DNA from: Lachnospiraceae bacterium
GTDB taxonomy: Bacteria; Bacillota; Clostridia; Lachnospirales; Lachnospiraceae
Direction of reading: 5' to 3'
DNA length: 64,000 nt
Assembly: GCA_015056945.1 (NCBI GenBank)
Contig: SVFH01000001.1
Coordinates: 84,793-148,792, forward strand
Numbering within the stretch: position 1 is the stretch's first letter; every line of letters starts with the position of its first letter. Of this stretch, positions 8,754 to 17,896 are shown piece by piece. The translations under genes were made by a program, and so were the position numbers. The notes under the pieces were generated by a model. That model worked only from the letters and a program-made list of their open reading frames with translations. It was not told the DNA's origin and ran no database searches.

Positions 8754-8787
8754 AATAAAAAATGCCGGACACTTGCGTCTCCGGCAT
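8754..8787 (-). terminator. Rho-independent terminator for the Cys-rich protein gene
   Basis: On the minus strand: stem ATGCCGGA / TCCGGCAT (8 bp, 10-base loop) followed by TTTTTT, nine bases beyond the stop of the Cys-rich gene. It isolates that gene from the hypothetical pair downstream. Confidence 0.88.
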
Positions 8788-8795
8788 AAATTTAA

Positions 8796-9086
8796 TTAGC
8801 AGCCAAAACCGTTTTTGTTACCGCAGCAGCAAAGTAAGAGAAGGATCCAGATGATACTTTCGCATCCGTTGCCCATACCGCATCCGCTGTTCTGCTGAGA
8901 AGAACCATTATTGCCGCAGCAGCACAGAAGAAGTAAAATCCAGATAATGGAAGAGCATCCGCCATTGTTTCTTGTCTGTGAACAGGAATTGCATCCGCAT
9001 GTGTATGCAGGTGCTGCAGCACATCCGCAAGAATCATTGCAATCACATGCATTGTTGAAAGAACAGGAATTTGTAAAGTCACTCAT
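8796..9086 (-). CDS. Cysteine-rich small protein with duplicated hydrophobic CCC motif
   Basis: A 96-residue protein with an N-terminal Cys/Asn/Asp/Gly-rich half (NACDCNDSCGC, TCGCNSC) and a C-terminal half in which SIIWILLLLCCCGN occurs twice, separated by a Gln/Ser/Gly/Cys linker. It resembles the small proteins of Clostridia often labelled chorion-class high-cysteine HCB proteins; those are uncharacterised. Start chosen at ATG with GGGAGG seven bases upstream; an earlier in-frame TTG lies over the RBS and was rejected. The composition (short, Cys-rich, hydrophobic repeats) and the sigma-K-like promoter suggest a spore coat or mother-cell product, but that is inference. Confidence 0.8.
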   Translation of the reverse strand: MSDFTNSCSFNNACDCNDSCGCAAAPAYTCGCNSCSQTRNNGGCSSIIWILLLLCCCGNNGSSQQNSGCGMGNGCESIIWILLLLCCCGNKNGFGC

Positions 9087-9118
9087 ATATGAGCCTCCCA
9101 AAAAGAATTGTTATACTT

Positions 9119-9147
9119 TATCTTATGTATAAGGCTTGTTTTTTGTT
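9119..9147 (-). promoter_or_regulatory. Candidate sigma-K-type promoter of the Cys-rich gene
   Basis: Minus strand AACA, 16-base spacer, CATAAGATA. This matches the Bacillus sigma-K pattern (mACm, 16-17, CATAnnnTA). Its distance to the ATG is plausible for a short leader. No good sigma-A match was seen for this gene. Confidence 0.4.
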
Positions 9148-9229
9148 ACGATTAATTTATGAATTACCCAAAACTTTTAATTTTGACGAAATAAAACACA
9201 TAAATAATAGCAATATATTGTAAAAACAC

Positions 9230-9257
9230 TTGATAAAAATTCAATATATAGTAAAAT
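9230..9257 (+). promoter_or_regulatory. Sigma-A-type promoter for the sortase operon
   Basis: TTGATA, 16-base spacer, TAAAAT, about 50 bases before the sortase start. No terminator was found between the sortase and the two following genes, so it probably drives all three. Confidence 0.55.
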
Positions 9258-9306
9258 ATATATGTAAAAGTGTACAATTTTCATGTAAAAGAAGGATAAT
9301 AATCGG

Positions 9307-10485
9307 ATGAGCCGTTTTGTTTTGGGGAAATATCGATTTCTGACACAGGAAGAATATGAAACTGCGAAATTAGAATCAGATACTATTCGTAAAATTCGTT
9401 CAGAGACTGATATGAATTCATATGATGCAGTTAAAAAGCTATATGCAAGATTGTCTAACGGCGAATTGTCTTTTTCTTCTCAAATCGGTCGAGATTTTGA
9501 TGATGAAATATTCGAATTATATGAAAAATTGAAAGCGGAATCCGGTGGAAAAGAAAAAAACTCAGGCAAAAAGAAAACATCGATTACGTCGGATAAAGTT
9601 TCTAAATTGGAAGATTTTGATTCTGATATGCAAAAACAAATACTTTTAGAAATGAAGAAAAGAGAGCGCAATCGCAAAATCGTACTTTCATTGTGTGTAT
9701 TTGTTCTGGTTTGCTGTATCGGATATCTTATTTTCTATCAGTATATGGCTTCCAGAACGCAACATCAGCTTGAACAATTGGCACATGTCCGTGAAGAATA
9801 TCAGTCGTCATCCTTAAATGATACGAAAGAGGATGATGAAGCAAAGGAAGAGCATTATTATGCGAATCTTACTACCGGTTCTGATGAAAGCGGTATGCCG
9901 GATATTCTTCCGTTGTATGAAGATTTATATAATCAGAATAAAAGTCTAATAGGATGGCTTAAAATTGCCGATACAATAATTGACTATCCTGTTATGCAGT
10001 CACCAAATAATGAATATTATTTGGATCATAATTTTTATCAGAAATATGACAAAAATGGTTCTATATTTCTTGATGCCGAATGTGATATTCATCCTCGAAG
10101 TGATAATCTGATTTTATACGGACATCACATGAAGAGTGGTAAGATGTTCGGAAGCCTTTGGAAATATGAAGATAAAAATTATTATCTCAAGCATAAACAC
10201 ATTGAATTCGATACCATTTATGAAACCGGTATTTATGAAGTGATGTATGTATTTAGGGACAGGGTCTATTCAAAAGAAGATGTAAACTTTAAATATTATG
10301 AATTTGTGAATGCAAATTCCGCAACGGAATTTGACTCATATATGAATGAAATGGCAACCATGTCTTACTATGATACAGGTGTGGTTGCTGAATATGGCGA
10401 CAAACTTCTTATGTTATCTACTTGTGATTATGAACAAAGTAACGGGAGGTTTGTTGTTGTTGCACGTAAAATCACCTCGGATTGA
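9307..10485 (+). CDS. srtB: Class B sortase with long cytoplasmic N-terminal extension
   Basis: Membrane transpeptidase that joins surface proteins to the cell wall. The catalytic core (about 200-390) has the SrtB signatures: YGHHM with catalytic His273, LSTCDY with nucleophile Cys373, and NGRFVVVAR with Arg381. One transmembrane helix lies at about 124-145. Unusually, it is preceded by some 120 charged residues predicted to be cytoplasmic, whereas typical SrtB proteins have only a short N-terminal tail. The next gene encodes a protein with a TPKTGD sorting signal, the likely substrate; Clostridioides difficile SrtB is known to use (S/P)PxTG motifs, which fits. RBS GAAGGA. Confidence 0.95.
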   Translation: MSRFVLGKYRFLTQEEYETAKLESDTIRKIRSETDMNSYDAVKKLYARLSNGELSFSSQIGRDFDDEIFELYEKLKAESGGKEKNSGKKKTSITSDKVSKLEDFDSDMQKQILLEMKKRERNRKIVLSLCVFVLVCCIGYLIFYQYMASRTQHQLEQLAHVREEYQSSSLNDTKEDDEAKEEHYYANLTTGSDESGMPDILPLYEDLYNQNKSLIGWLKIADTIIDYPVMQSPNNEYYLDHNFYQKYDKNGSIFLDAECDIHPRSDNLILYGHHMKSGKMFGSLWKYEDKNYYLKHKHIEFDTIYETGIYEVMYVFRDRVYSKEDVNFKYYEFVNANSATEFDSYMNEMATMSYYDTGVVAEYGDKLLMLSTCDYEQSNGRFVVVARKITSD

Positions 10486-10549
10486 GAGAATATAGGATTT
10501 TTAGTATGAACACCATATGTTTTTTGTTCAACTTGAAAGGGGAGGCATT

Positions 10550-13500
10550 ATGACAAAACAAAAAAAGAAAAGAAGACTTAGTGCACGTATGAAAAAAACA
10601 ATTCGTTATACAGTAGGCGGTTTATTACTGGTTACAGCACTTGTTGTGGCTTTAATACCTCAAAAGGGGATTGAAGCGAGTGGAGAAGAACCGCGTGTTA
10701 CGGTTTCTGATTCGGAAAGCAGCATTCCTGTGATTGATGATAAGGATACGGTATATACCACAGGTGATGGTATGTTTCAGTTTGCTTATGTTGAGAAGGG
10801 GAGCGGCGGTGATAAGGTAGCGGTTATTGTCGGCTATGATTATGAACGTTCTCTTGAAGGCGGTGAACTTACAATTCCAAATACTGTGGACGCTTATGTA
10901 AAGTATACACATGCACAGGGAACTTCGGGCGGATATGTTGCTGTCGGTAAAAGCGGTAATATTTTATATTATCCTGTTTATCACGAAGTAGAAAAAGAAG
11001 TTGGTAAAGATGAAGATGGTAATCCGATTGTTGAAGTTGTAAAAGAAATCCTTCGCTATGATCCTTGCCTCTATTCAACCTATACTTCCTGGTATTATAC
11101 AGATGACGGCAATGTTCGTGAACCGAAAGATTATTATTATGAAGATTCTTCTGCTCCGGAAGGTTATTCCCCGACATTACTTGAAATCTATCAGCGTATT
11201 CAGAATGCTTCCGTAGCATATATATCAAGTCAGCATGTTGTTAAAAATGAAGATGGAGAATGGGTGCTTGATCCGACACCGAATACCGGTATTTTCTCTA
11301 AGGCTACGAATATTCAGATATTAAAAACCGGTTCAAATCTTCTTGGTATCGGTAACTATGCTTTTTATGAATGCGCATCCCTCCGCGGAATTGATTTATC
11401 TGATGGTGCAAATACAATCGGTAATTATGCATTTGCAAATTGCGTAAACCTTGAGTATGCAAATTTTCCGATTAATTCAAGTGTAAAAGCTCTTGGTGAT
11501 CATGTGTTTTATAATTGTCGCTCTTTAAAAGAGTTTGATATGCCTGTTGCAGTACAGAAGGTTGGAGATTCTGCTTTTGAAGGTTGTACAGGTCTTGTTG
11601 ACTTGAATCTTATGCCGCAGAGTAAAAATGTATTGCTTACTACACTTGGTGATAATGTATTTAAGAATTGTACAAAGCTTTCTAAGCTTGAACTTCCTGA
11701 TACATACAATGAAGATTTTGATATCTCATGGATTGAAGGCTGTTCTTCACTTGCATATATCCGTGTACCGAATCTTTCTCAGAGATTTGTGGCAAAAGGA
11801 AGTTTTGGATTTGCGGAATTAATGGAACAGTTGCCGGAAGAATTCTATTTTGAAGGTGCTTCGGATTCCAAGATTCATGATATTTCCAAAACAAACAGTT
11901 TTGCGTTTAAATATCTTGATGAAGAGATTTATGAAAAGGTTGTTGTGGCCAGCGGTACAGCAGGTACAGGACAAACCGTGTTCAGGATTAATGATAAAAA
12001 TGAATTGATTTATTTCTATATGGACAAGACTGTTGCGGAAGTTGTACTTCCCGGCAAAATCGGTCCTTATGAAATCACAAGAATCGGTTCAACAAGTTTT
12101 AACGGAAATCATCATATTAAGAAGATTTCCATTCCGGATAGTATTGTGGCCATTGAAGATAATGCTTTTTCGGGTTGTCATTGCTTACGAGATGTTATTT
12201 TTGAAGATGCTTCCAAAATTGAAAAAATCGGTGCCGGTGCTTTTAATACACAGGTAGTTGATCCGATTATTGATGGCTGTAAACTTGATGACAAACCGGT
12301 ATTGACTTTTACCGGCGTTGCAGAACCCGGTTCGGTTCCTTTTGAATATGCGATGAATCCGGCAAATAATATCAATCGCGGAAGTCAGCAGACTTCATTC
12401 ATTACTTTCTACACAGGTTGGCCGTCCAACCTTACAATTCGATATAATGCGAATACGGATAAGAATGAATTGATTGATTATCCTTCTAATATGGAAGAGC
12501 TCGGAACCAAATATACTATGGCAAATTATCCGTATATCACACAGGAATGCGAGAACGCTGCTTCTAAAGCATATGCAAACTATAAGAGCGGCGCGCCTAT
12601 GAGTCAGGATGAAAAGGATATTATCGGAGCTGCATTAAACGTAAGAATCCCTGCGGGAGTAGAAAGCGTTAAAGAAGGTTTGTTCTCAGGCAAAACATCT
12701 GATGGTACCGAAATCGGTATACCGAATACTTCTATCGAAACAATTACACTTGACGGATGTTCATCAATAACTCCGTATATGTTTTCGGGTTGTACAAACC
12801 TGATTGGAGCATATATCGGAGAGAAGACACAGGTTCTTGGTGATTATGCATTTGAAGGCTGTGCAAAGTTAGCAGATGTCGATGTTGCTTCCGGGTTAAA
12901 TACATATGGTATCAGACCTTTTAAAGGCTGTAAAATTTTACAGGAAGTATCATTTATTGATAATCCTAATTTCACCTGTAAGGATGCGATTGTTTATGCT
13001 ACCGTAAACGGAGAAAAAACCAAACTTCTTGAAGTGCTTGAATCCAGAGGTGTATCTTATGGTACAGGTGCAATTACAGCTGCAGAATTAGAAGGTATTA
13101 CAGAAATAGCGAAAGAAGCTGCAATGGATTGCGACGGTATTCTTTCTGTTGATTTCTCGAAATCTAAGATTAAAGAAATTCCGGAGTCCTGTTTTGAAGG
13201 TACAGATGGTTTGTATTCCATTATTTTACCTGATACTTGCCGAAATATTAATAAAAAAGCTTTCAAAGACAGTAATGTGCGTTATCTTGAAATACCTACC
13301 AGCGTTGGATTTATTGATAATTCAGCATTTGAAAATGATAAACAGATTATTACTTTTTATTGTGAGCTTGACAGTCCTGCGGCAGTTTATGCAGATAATT
13401 ATGAAAACATTGTTGTTTCCGAAAAAGCGGTTATATTTAAAGTTACATTTGCTGACGAAGACGGAACGGTTCTGGATACAGTATATGTTAATGCCGGTGC

Positions 13501-14791
13501 GGATGCGACCACACATGTTATTCCGAAGAAGGAAGGATATGTCTTTAAAGCATGGCTTCCTGCTCCTGTTGGTGTAACGGCTGATATGACGACTTATGCG
13601 ACTTATTCAGAAAGCAATGTGACATACCTTGTTCGTTTCATTGATTATGATGATAAGGTGTTAAGTGAACAGTATGTAAAAGAAGGCGGTACTCCTGTCA
13701 CACCTGTAAGTCCTGAGCGTGAGGGCTATAAATTTACGGGCTGGAGACCTTCATACGAAAATATTACCAAAGATACGGATGTCTATGCTCAGTACGAGAA
13801 GATTGTTGATGAGGATGAGGACAAGAAAGAAGAAGGTAAGGACGATTCCGATAAAGACAAAGATGATAAAGACGATAAAGATAACAGCAGTGATAAGGAT
13901 AATAACGGTGGCGGAAATAATAACAACACCACATTATATACTTTGACTGTTGTAAACGGAAGCGGAGGCGGAAGTTATGTTGCCGGTGCGACTGTAATCC
14001 TTCTTGCTGATAATCCGCCTGCAGGAAAAGTATTTGATAAGTGGACAACAGATACGGAAGGGGTGACATTTTCCGGAAGTACTGTAGCTGCAACAACAAT
14101 GACAATGCCTGCTAAGAATGCTACAGTAACTGCAACATACAAGAATTCGGCATCAGGTTCGGGTTCATCAGGAAACAACAGTGGTTCCAATAATAACGCA
14201 AACAATGGTTCCGGTTCATCATCTAATACGGAAGTTAGTGTTGATAAAGATGGCTGGTCAAATGGGCAGTTTTCTGCAACTGTTTCCGGTTCTTCAGATA
14301 ATTTCGTATTAAAGATTACTGACAGCGCATATGCCAAAAAAGAGATCGAAGCAGCGCTTGAAACGGAATATGGTTCATTGAATGATTTGAAATATTTCTG
14401 CATGGATATTTCGCTTTATGATTCCACAGGAACCAAAAAAGTTGAAAATGCAAATGATTTACGGGTTACAATTACTTTGCCGATTCCGAATGACTTAGTT
14501 AAGTATGCCGGAAATAATCGGATTGCTTATGTTTCTAACGGTAAATTAATACCGTTGAGTCCTAAATTTACAACAATCAATGGTGTTCCGTGTATGACAT
14601 TTGTTGCAACACATTTTTCACCGTATACGATTTATGTTGATACAACGAATCTTTCAGCCGGCAGCATTATTGATACCACACCTAAGACCGGTGATGGCAT
14701 TTCACCCAAATGGTTTGTATGTATCGGTATGGCGGCACTTGCGATTTTCCTCTTTGTTAAGAAAGACAAAAAAAGAGTGGTTGTTAAATAA
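10550..14791 (+). CDS. Giant BspA-type LRR surface protein with TPKTGD sorting signal
   Basis: A 1413-residue exported adhesin-like protein. A Lys/Arg-rich start and membrane helix serve as signal/anchor. BspA/LRR_5 repeats run from about residue 250 to 970, interrupted by non-repeat segments. Two Listeria-Bacteroides-type (InlB B-repeat-like) domains follow (EGYVFKAWLP and EGYKFTGWRP), then an acidic Asp/Lys-rich linker, a GSGGGSYVAGATVILLA divergent InlB-like repeat, a Ser/Gly/Asn linker and a final beta-rich domain. The end is a textbook sorting signal: PKTGD (1378-1382), hydrophobic helix, KKDKKR tail. Start at ATG with RBS GGGGAGG; an upstream in-frame start was rejected. It follows the sortase by 64 bases. 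Ligand unknown. Confidence 0.92.
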   Translation: MTKQKKKRRLSARMKKTIRYTVGGLLLVTALVVALIPQKGIEASGEEPRVTVSDSESSIPVIDDKDTVYTTGDGMFQFAYVEKGSGGDKVAVIVGYDYERSLEGGELTIPNTVDAYVKYTHAQGTSGGYVAVGKSGNILYYPVYHEVEKEVGKDEDGNPIVEVVKEILRYDPCLYSTYTSWYYTDDGNVREPKDYYYEDSSAPEGYSPTLLEIYQRIQNASVAYISSQHVVKNEDGEWVLDPTPNTGIFSKATNIQILKTGSNLLGIGNYAFYECASLRGIDLSDGANTIGNYAFANCVNLEYANFPINSSVKALGDHVFYNCRSLKEFDMPVAVQKVGDSAFEGCTGLVDLNLMPQSKNVLLTTLGDNVFKNCTKLSKLELPDTYNEDFDISWIEGCSSLAYIRVPNLSQRFVAKGSFGFAELMEQLPEEFYFEGASDSKIHDISKTNSFAFKYLDEEIYEKVVVASGTAGTGQTVFRINDKNELIYFYMDKTVAEVVLPGKIGPYEITRIGSTSFNGNHHIKKISIPDSIVAIEDNAFSGCHCLRDVIFEDASKIEKIGAGAFNTQVVDPIIDGCKLDDKPVLTFTGVAEPGSVPFEYAMNPANNINRGSQQTSFITFYTGWPSNLTIRYNANTDKNELIDYPSNMEELGTKYTMANYPYITQECENAASKAYANYKSGAPMSQDEKDIIGAALNVRIPAGVESVKEGLFSGKTSDGTEIGIPNTSIETITLDGCSSITPYMFSGCTNLIGAYIGEKTQVLGDYAFEGCAKLADVDVASGLNTYGIRPFKGCKILQEVSFIDNPNFTCKDAIVYATVNGEKTKLLEVLESRGVSYGTGAITAAELEGITEIAKEAAMDCDGILSVDFSKSKIKEIPESCFEGTDGLYSIILPDTCRNINKKAFKDSNVRYLEIPTSVGFIDNSAFENDKQIITFYCELDSPAAVYADNYENIVVSEKAVIFKVTFADEDGTVLDTVYVNAGADATTHVIPKKEGYVFKAWLPAPVGVTADMTTYATYSESNVTYLVRFIDYDDKVLSEQYVKEGGTPVTPVSPEREGYKFTGWRPSYENITKDTDVYAQYEKIVDEDEDKKEEGKDDSDKDKDDKDDKDNSSDKDNNGGGNNNNTTLYTLTVVNGSGGGSYVAGATVILLADNPPAGKVFDKWTTDTEGVTFSGSTVAATTMTMPAKNATVTATYKNSASGSGSSGNNSGSNNNANNGSGSSSNTEVSVDKDGWSNGQFSATVSGSSDNFVLKITDSAYAKKEIEAALETEYGSLNDLKYFCMDISLYDSTGTKKVENANDLRVTITLPIPNDLVKYAGNNRIAYVSNGKLIPLSPKFTTINGVPCMTFVATHFSPYTIYVDTTNLSAGSIIDTTPKTGDGISPKWFVCIGMAALAIFLFVKKDKKRVVVK

Positions 14792-14825
14792 GTAATTTTA
14801 CAGTAAAAAAGAAAGGATGAAAGAT

Positions 14826-16355
14826 ATGGTTAAGAAAAAACTTGCTTTAATATTAAGCAGTGCTTTACTCATGATATCAGTTTCCTTTCTTTTTTCTGTG
14901 GCATTAAAAGGTAAGGCAGAATCAACGGTCTTGTTTGAAATGAGCGGAACTACTTTGATGAGGTATAATGGAACCTCAAAGCATGTAACGGTTCCTGCAA
15001 CGGTTAAAATCATAGGAAAAGGTGCTTTTAACGGTAATAATGATATATTAAAGGTTACGATTCCTTCATCAGTAGAATTGATTGATTATGAAGCCTTTGC
15101 AGACTGTGATTCACTTGTGGAAGTTGATATTCCGGACTCTGTTCTTGCCATCCGTTCCTCGGCTTTTGCAGATTGTGATGCATTGATGGATGTGTCAATT
15201 GGTACGGGGCTTAAAGAGTTAGGATCAGGTGTATTTGCCGGGTGCGATTCTCTTTCTGATATTAATATCAGTCCAAAAAGTGTGACGTTTACGTGTGTAG
15301 ATGGTGTTTTATATGATGCGCAAAGAACAATCTGTTATCAGATCCTTGCCGGACGCGATAAAACATACTATATTATGCCGGATACCGTGACAGAGATAAA
15401 GCAATATGCCTTTTGGGGGAACGAAAATGTGAAACATATGGCTATGTCTGAAAATCTTTCGGTACTGACGGCATATTCCTGTTCAAATGCGTCTGCATTA
15501 CAAAGCGTCACAATGAGTTTTAATGCGAAAGAAATTCAGATGAAAGCTTTCGAGGATTGTGTATCTTTAGAACAGATATATATTCCTGATTCTGTCCGGA
15601 TGATTCATGAAACTGCTTTTGATGGTTGTCCTAAACTTCAGATTTTTGCTAATTATTACAGCAAAGGAGCCACATTTGCTCAAAATAATGATGTGAAATG
15701 GATTGAGAAAGCTGAATTTGCATTGAATCAGGCCGAGCTTGAAAAGGAAGAATATTTTTTCAGAAAAGAAAAAGAAGCAGAGCTTGCTAAAGCAAAAGAA
15801 GAAAAAGAGTATGCAGATGCAATTGCAAAGAATGAAAAAGGCTTACTTGGTAAAACACAGATTGTCGGTGAGCATGCAGTTGTTTTGTTTAATCGTTATG
15901 ATACAACGGTAAATTCAGGGGCGCAGGCTGCTTTTGAAGATAAATTAAAAAAAGGTATTTCGGCCGGCAAAGTGAAAGAGCATTTGTTTTTCATGGAAAA
16001 GGATTTGATTCAGATTTCTTTACCTTCTGATATCAAAGAAATCGGTGAGCTTTCTTTTGCCAGAACTTCTTTGAAGGAAATAACAATACCTGAAGGAGTT
16101 ACAACCATTGGATATGGCGCTTTTTATCATTGTGAAAGTCTCGAGGAGGTTAGAATTCCCGATACTGTTTCATTTATTGATGCAAATGCTTTTGCTCATA
16201 CTGCATGGCTTGAGAACTGGTATGAAAATGCAACAGAAGACTATTTGATTGTTGGTGATGGTGTTTTACTTGCGTATAAGGGAGAGGCAAACGCATATGT
16301 AAAACCGGATGGGGTTAAATGTATAGCATGTGAAATTCCGACTGTATCATATTGA
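14826..16355 (+). CDS. Secreted BspA-type LRR protein with internal coiled coil
   Basis: A 509-residue exported protein: Lys-rich signal sequence, BspA/LRR_5 repeats from ~45 to ~290 (AFADCDSL, AFEDCVSL, AFDGC motifs), a charged Lys/Glu/Ala coiled-coil-like insertion (about 295-340), then more repeats. No sorting signal or second membrane helix, so it is either released or held by its uncleaved signal. The C terminus stops inside a repeat (VKPDGVKCIACEI), where family members usually continue with another AF repeat, so it may be a shortened version. Start set at the second ATG, nine bases after AAAGG; the first ATG touches the RBS. Probably cotranscribed with the sortase and its substrate. 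Confidence 0.87.
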   Translation: MVKKKLALILSSALLMISVSFLFSVALKGKAESTVLFEMSGTTLMRYNGTSKHVTVPATVKIIGKGAFNGNNDILKVTIPSSVELIDYEAFADCDSLVEVDIPDSVLAIRSSAFADCDALMDVSIGTGLKELGSGVFAGCDSLSDINISPKSVTFTCVDGVLYDAQRTICYQILAGRDKTYYIMPDTVTEIKQYAFWGNENVKHMAMSENLSVLTAYSCSNASALQSVTMSFNAKEIQMKAFEDCVSLEQIYIPDSVRMIHETAFDGCPKLQIFANYYSKGATFAQNNDVKWIEKAEFALNQAELEKEEYFFRKEKEAELAKAKEEKEYADAIAKNEKGLLGKTQIVGEHAVVLFNRYDTTVNSGAQAAFEDKLKKGISAGKVKEHLFFMEKDLIQISLPSDIKEIGELSFARTSLKEITIPEGVTTIGYGAFYHCESLEEVRIPDTVSFIDANAFAHTAWLENWYENATEDYLIVGDGVLLAYKGEANAYVKPDGVKCIACEIPTVSY

Positions 16356-16379
16356 CATTCTTAATAAAAATGTTAAAAT
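16352..16379 (+). promoter_or_regulatory. Sigma-A-type promoter for the citrate-synthase/icd operon
   Basis: TTGACA, 16-base spacer, TAAAAT. The -35 box overlaps the stop codon of the preceding LRR gene, leaving a leader of roughly 65 bases before the RBS CGGGAGGA. Confidence 0.65.
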
Positions 16380-16452
16380 GATACACGAAAAAAAAGAAGA
16401 AAAAAGATAAGTCCGGCTTTTCATTATTGTAAAGGCAAGACGGGAGGACAAG

Positions 16453-17877
16453 ATGAAAAAAGAAAACCCCAATGATTTATTCCAGAATCGTCCCGTGACG
16501 ATGAGCGAAAAGAACAATCTTTTACAAATTGAAGAACATGTTTATATACTTGATGATGTTGAAAAACCCAATGTTTTCAGAAACATGTTCCCTTATTCCG
16601 AGGTTCCGAAGATTCCTTTTAATGACAGAATCGTACCGCACAATATGCCTCGTGAAATATGGATTACCGATACGACATTCCGTGACGGTCAGCAATCCAG
16701 AGCACCTTATACAACTGATCAGATTGTTACAATTTATGATTATATGCATCGTCTTGGTGGGCCAAACGGAATGATACGTGCCTGCGAGTTTTTCCTTTAC
16801 AGCAAGAAAGACAGAGATGCAGTATATAAATGTATGGAGCGCGGATACCGTTTTCCTGAAATTACAAGCTGGATTCGTGCAAGTGAACAGGATTTTAAGC
16901 TTGTTAAAGAAATCGGCATGAAAGAAACCGGTATTTTGGTAAGCTGCTCCGATTATCATATTTTTCTGAAACTTAAAATGACCAGAAAACAGGCGTTAGA
17001 GCATTATTTGAATGTGATTCGCCAGTGTCTTGATGAAGGAATCAGTCCAAGATGTCATATGGAGGATATTACCAGAGCAGATATTTATGGATTTGTTGTA
17101 CCGTTCTGTATGGAATTGATGAAATTGATGGAAGAGTACAAGATTCCGGTAAAAATCAGACTTTGCGATACTATGGGATACGGTGTTAACTATCCCGGTG
17201 CAGTTATTCCTCGAAGCGTACAAGGTATCATTTATGCGATTCATGTGAACGCAGGTGTGCCGCATCATTTACTGGAGTGGCACGGTCATAATGATTTCTA
17301 TAAAGCGGTATCTAACTCCACAACTGCATGGTTATATGGTTGTTCCGGCATTAATACTTCACTTTTTGGTATTGGTGAAAGAACCGGTAATACTCCGTTA
17401 GAAGCAATGGTTTTTGAATATGCACAGTTAAAAGGCCATTTGAACGGAATGGATACTACTGTTATTACAGAACTGGCTGAGTATTATGAGAAAGAGCTTG
17501 GCTATGAAATTCCTGCTATGACACCATTTGTTGGTAAGAATTTTAATGTTACGCGTGCAGGTATTCATGCGGACGGTTTGTTAAAGAATGAAGAGATTTA
17601 TAATATTTTTGATACAGACAAATTTTTAAACAGACCTGTCATGTGTGCTGTTTCCAATACTTCCGGTCTTGCCGGAATTGCGCATTGGATGAATACCTAT
17701 TATAGATTAAAGGATAAGAATATGGTGACCAAGAAGGACGAGATTGTTGTTAAAGTCAAGGAATGGGTCGATGTCCTTTATGAAGAGGGGCGTGTAACGG
17801 TTATGACAGACGAAGAACTTGATTCTCAGATCAAAAAATTCTGCGAAGAACTTCATATACCTGTATATAACAGATAA
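16453..17877 (+). CDS. DRE-TIM metallolyase family, probable Re-citrate synthase
   Basis: A 474-residue member of the isopropylmalate/homocitrate synthase superfamily. The active-site strand reads [16 protein letters not shown] and the metal-binding His pair is in EWHGHNDF. Family members condense acetyl-CoA with a 2-oxo acid. The gene is 19 bases from an isocitrate dehydrogenase gene, and there is no leucine- or lysine-pathway gene nearby. That context points to the anaerobic Re-citrate synthase (as shown for Clostridium kluyveri), making citrate from oxaloacetate for glutamate synthesis. Homocitrate synthase or isopropylmalate synthase remain possible; family is certain, substrate is inferred. 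Confidence 0.7.
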   Translation: MKKENPNDLFQNRPVTMSEKNNLLQIEEHVYILDDVEKPNVFRNMFPYSEVPKIPFNDRIVPHNMPREIWITDTTFRDGQQSRAPYTTDQIVTIYDYMHRLGGPNGMIRACEFFLYSKKDRDAVYKCMERGYRFPEITSWIRASEQDFKLVKEIGMKETGILVSCSDYHIFLKLKMTRKQALEHYLNVIRQCLDEGISPRCHMEDITRADIYGFVVPFCMELMKLMEEYKIPVKIRLCDTMGYGVNYPGAVIPRSVQGIIYAIHVNAGVPHHLLEWHGHNDFYKAVSNSTTAWLYGCSGINTSLFGIGERTGNTPLEAMVFEYAQLKGHLNGMDTTVITELAEYYEKELGYEIPAMTPFVGKNFNVTRAGIHADGLLKNEEIYNIFDTDKFLNRPVMCAVSNTSGLAGIAHWMNTYYRLKDKNMVTKKDEIVVKVKEWVDVLYEEGRVTVMTDEELDSQIKKFCEELHIPVYNR

Positions 17878-17896
17878 TAATCAGGAGGAAATAGTG

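Noticed and set aside
13764..14403. Minus-strand frames opposite the BspA-like gene
   Set aside because: They mirror the low-complexity repeats of the coding strand and have no RBS or protein-like pattern.
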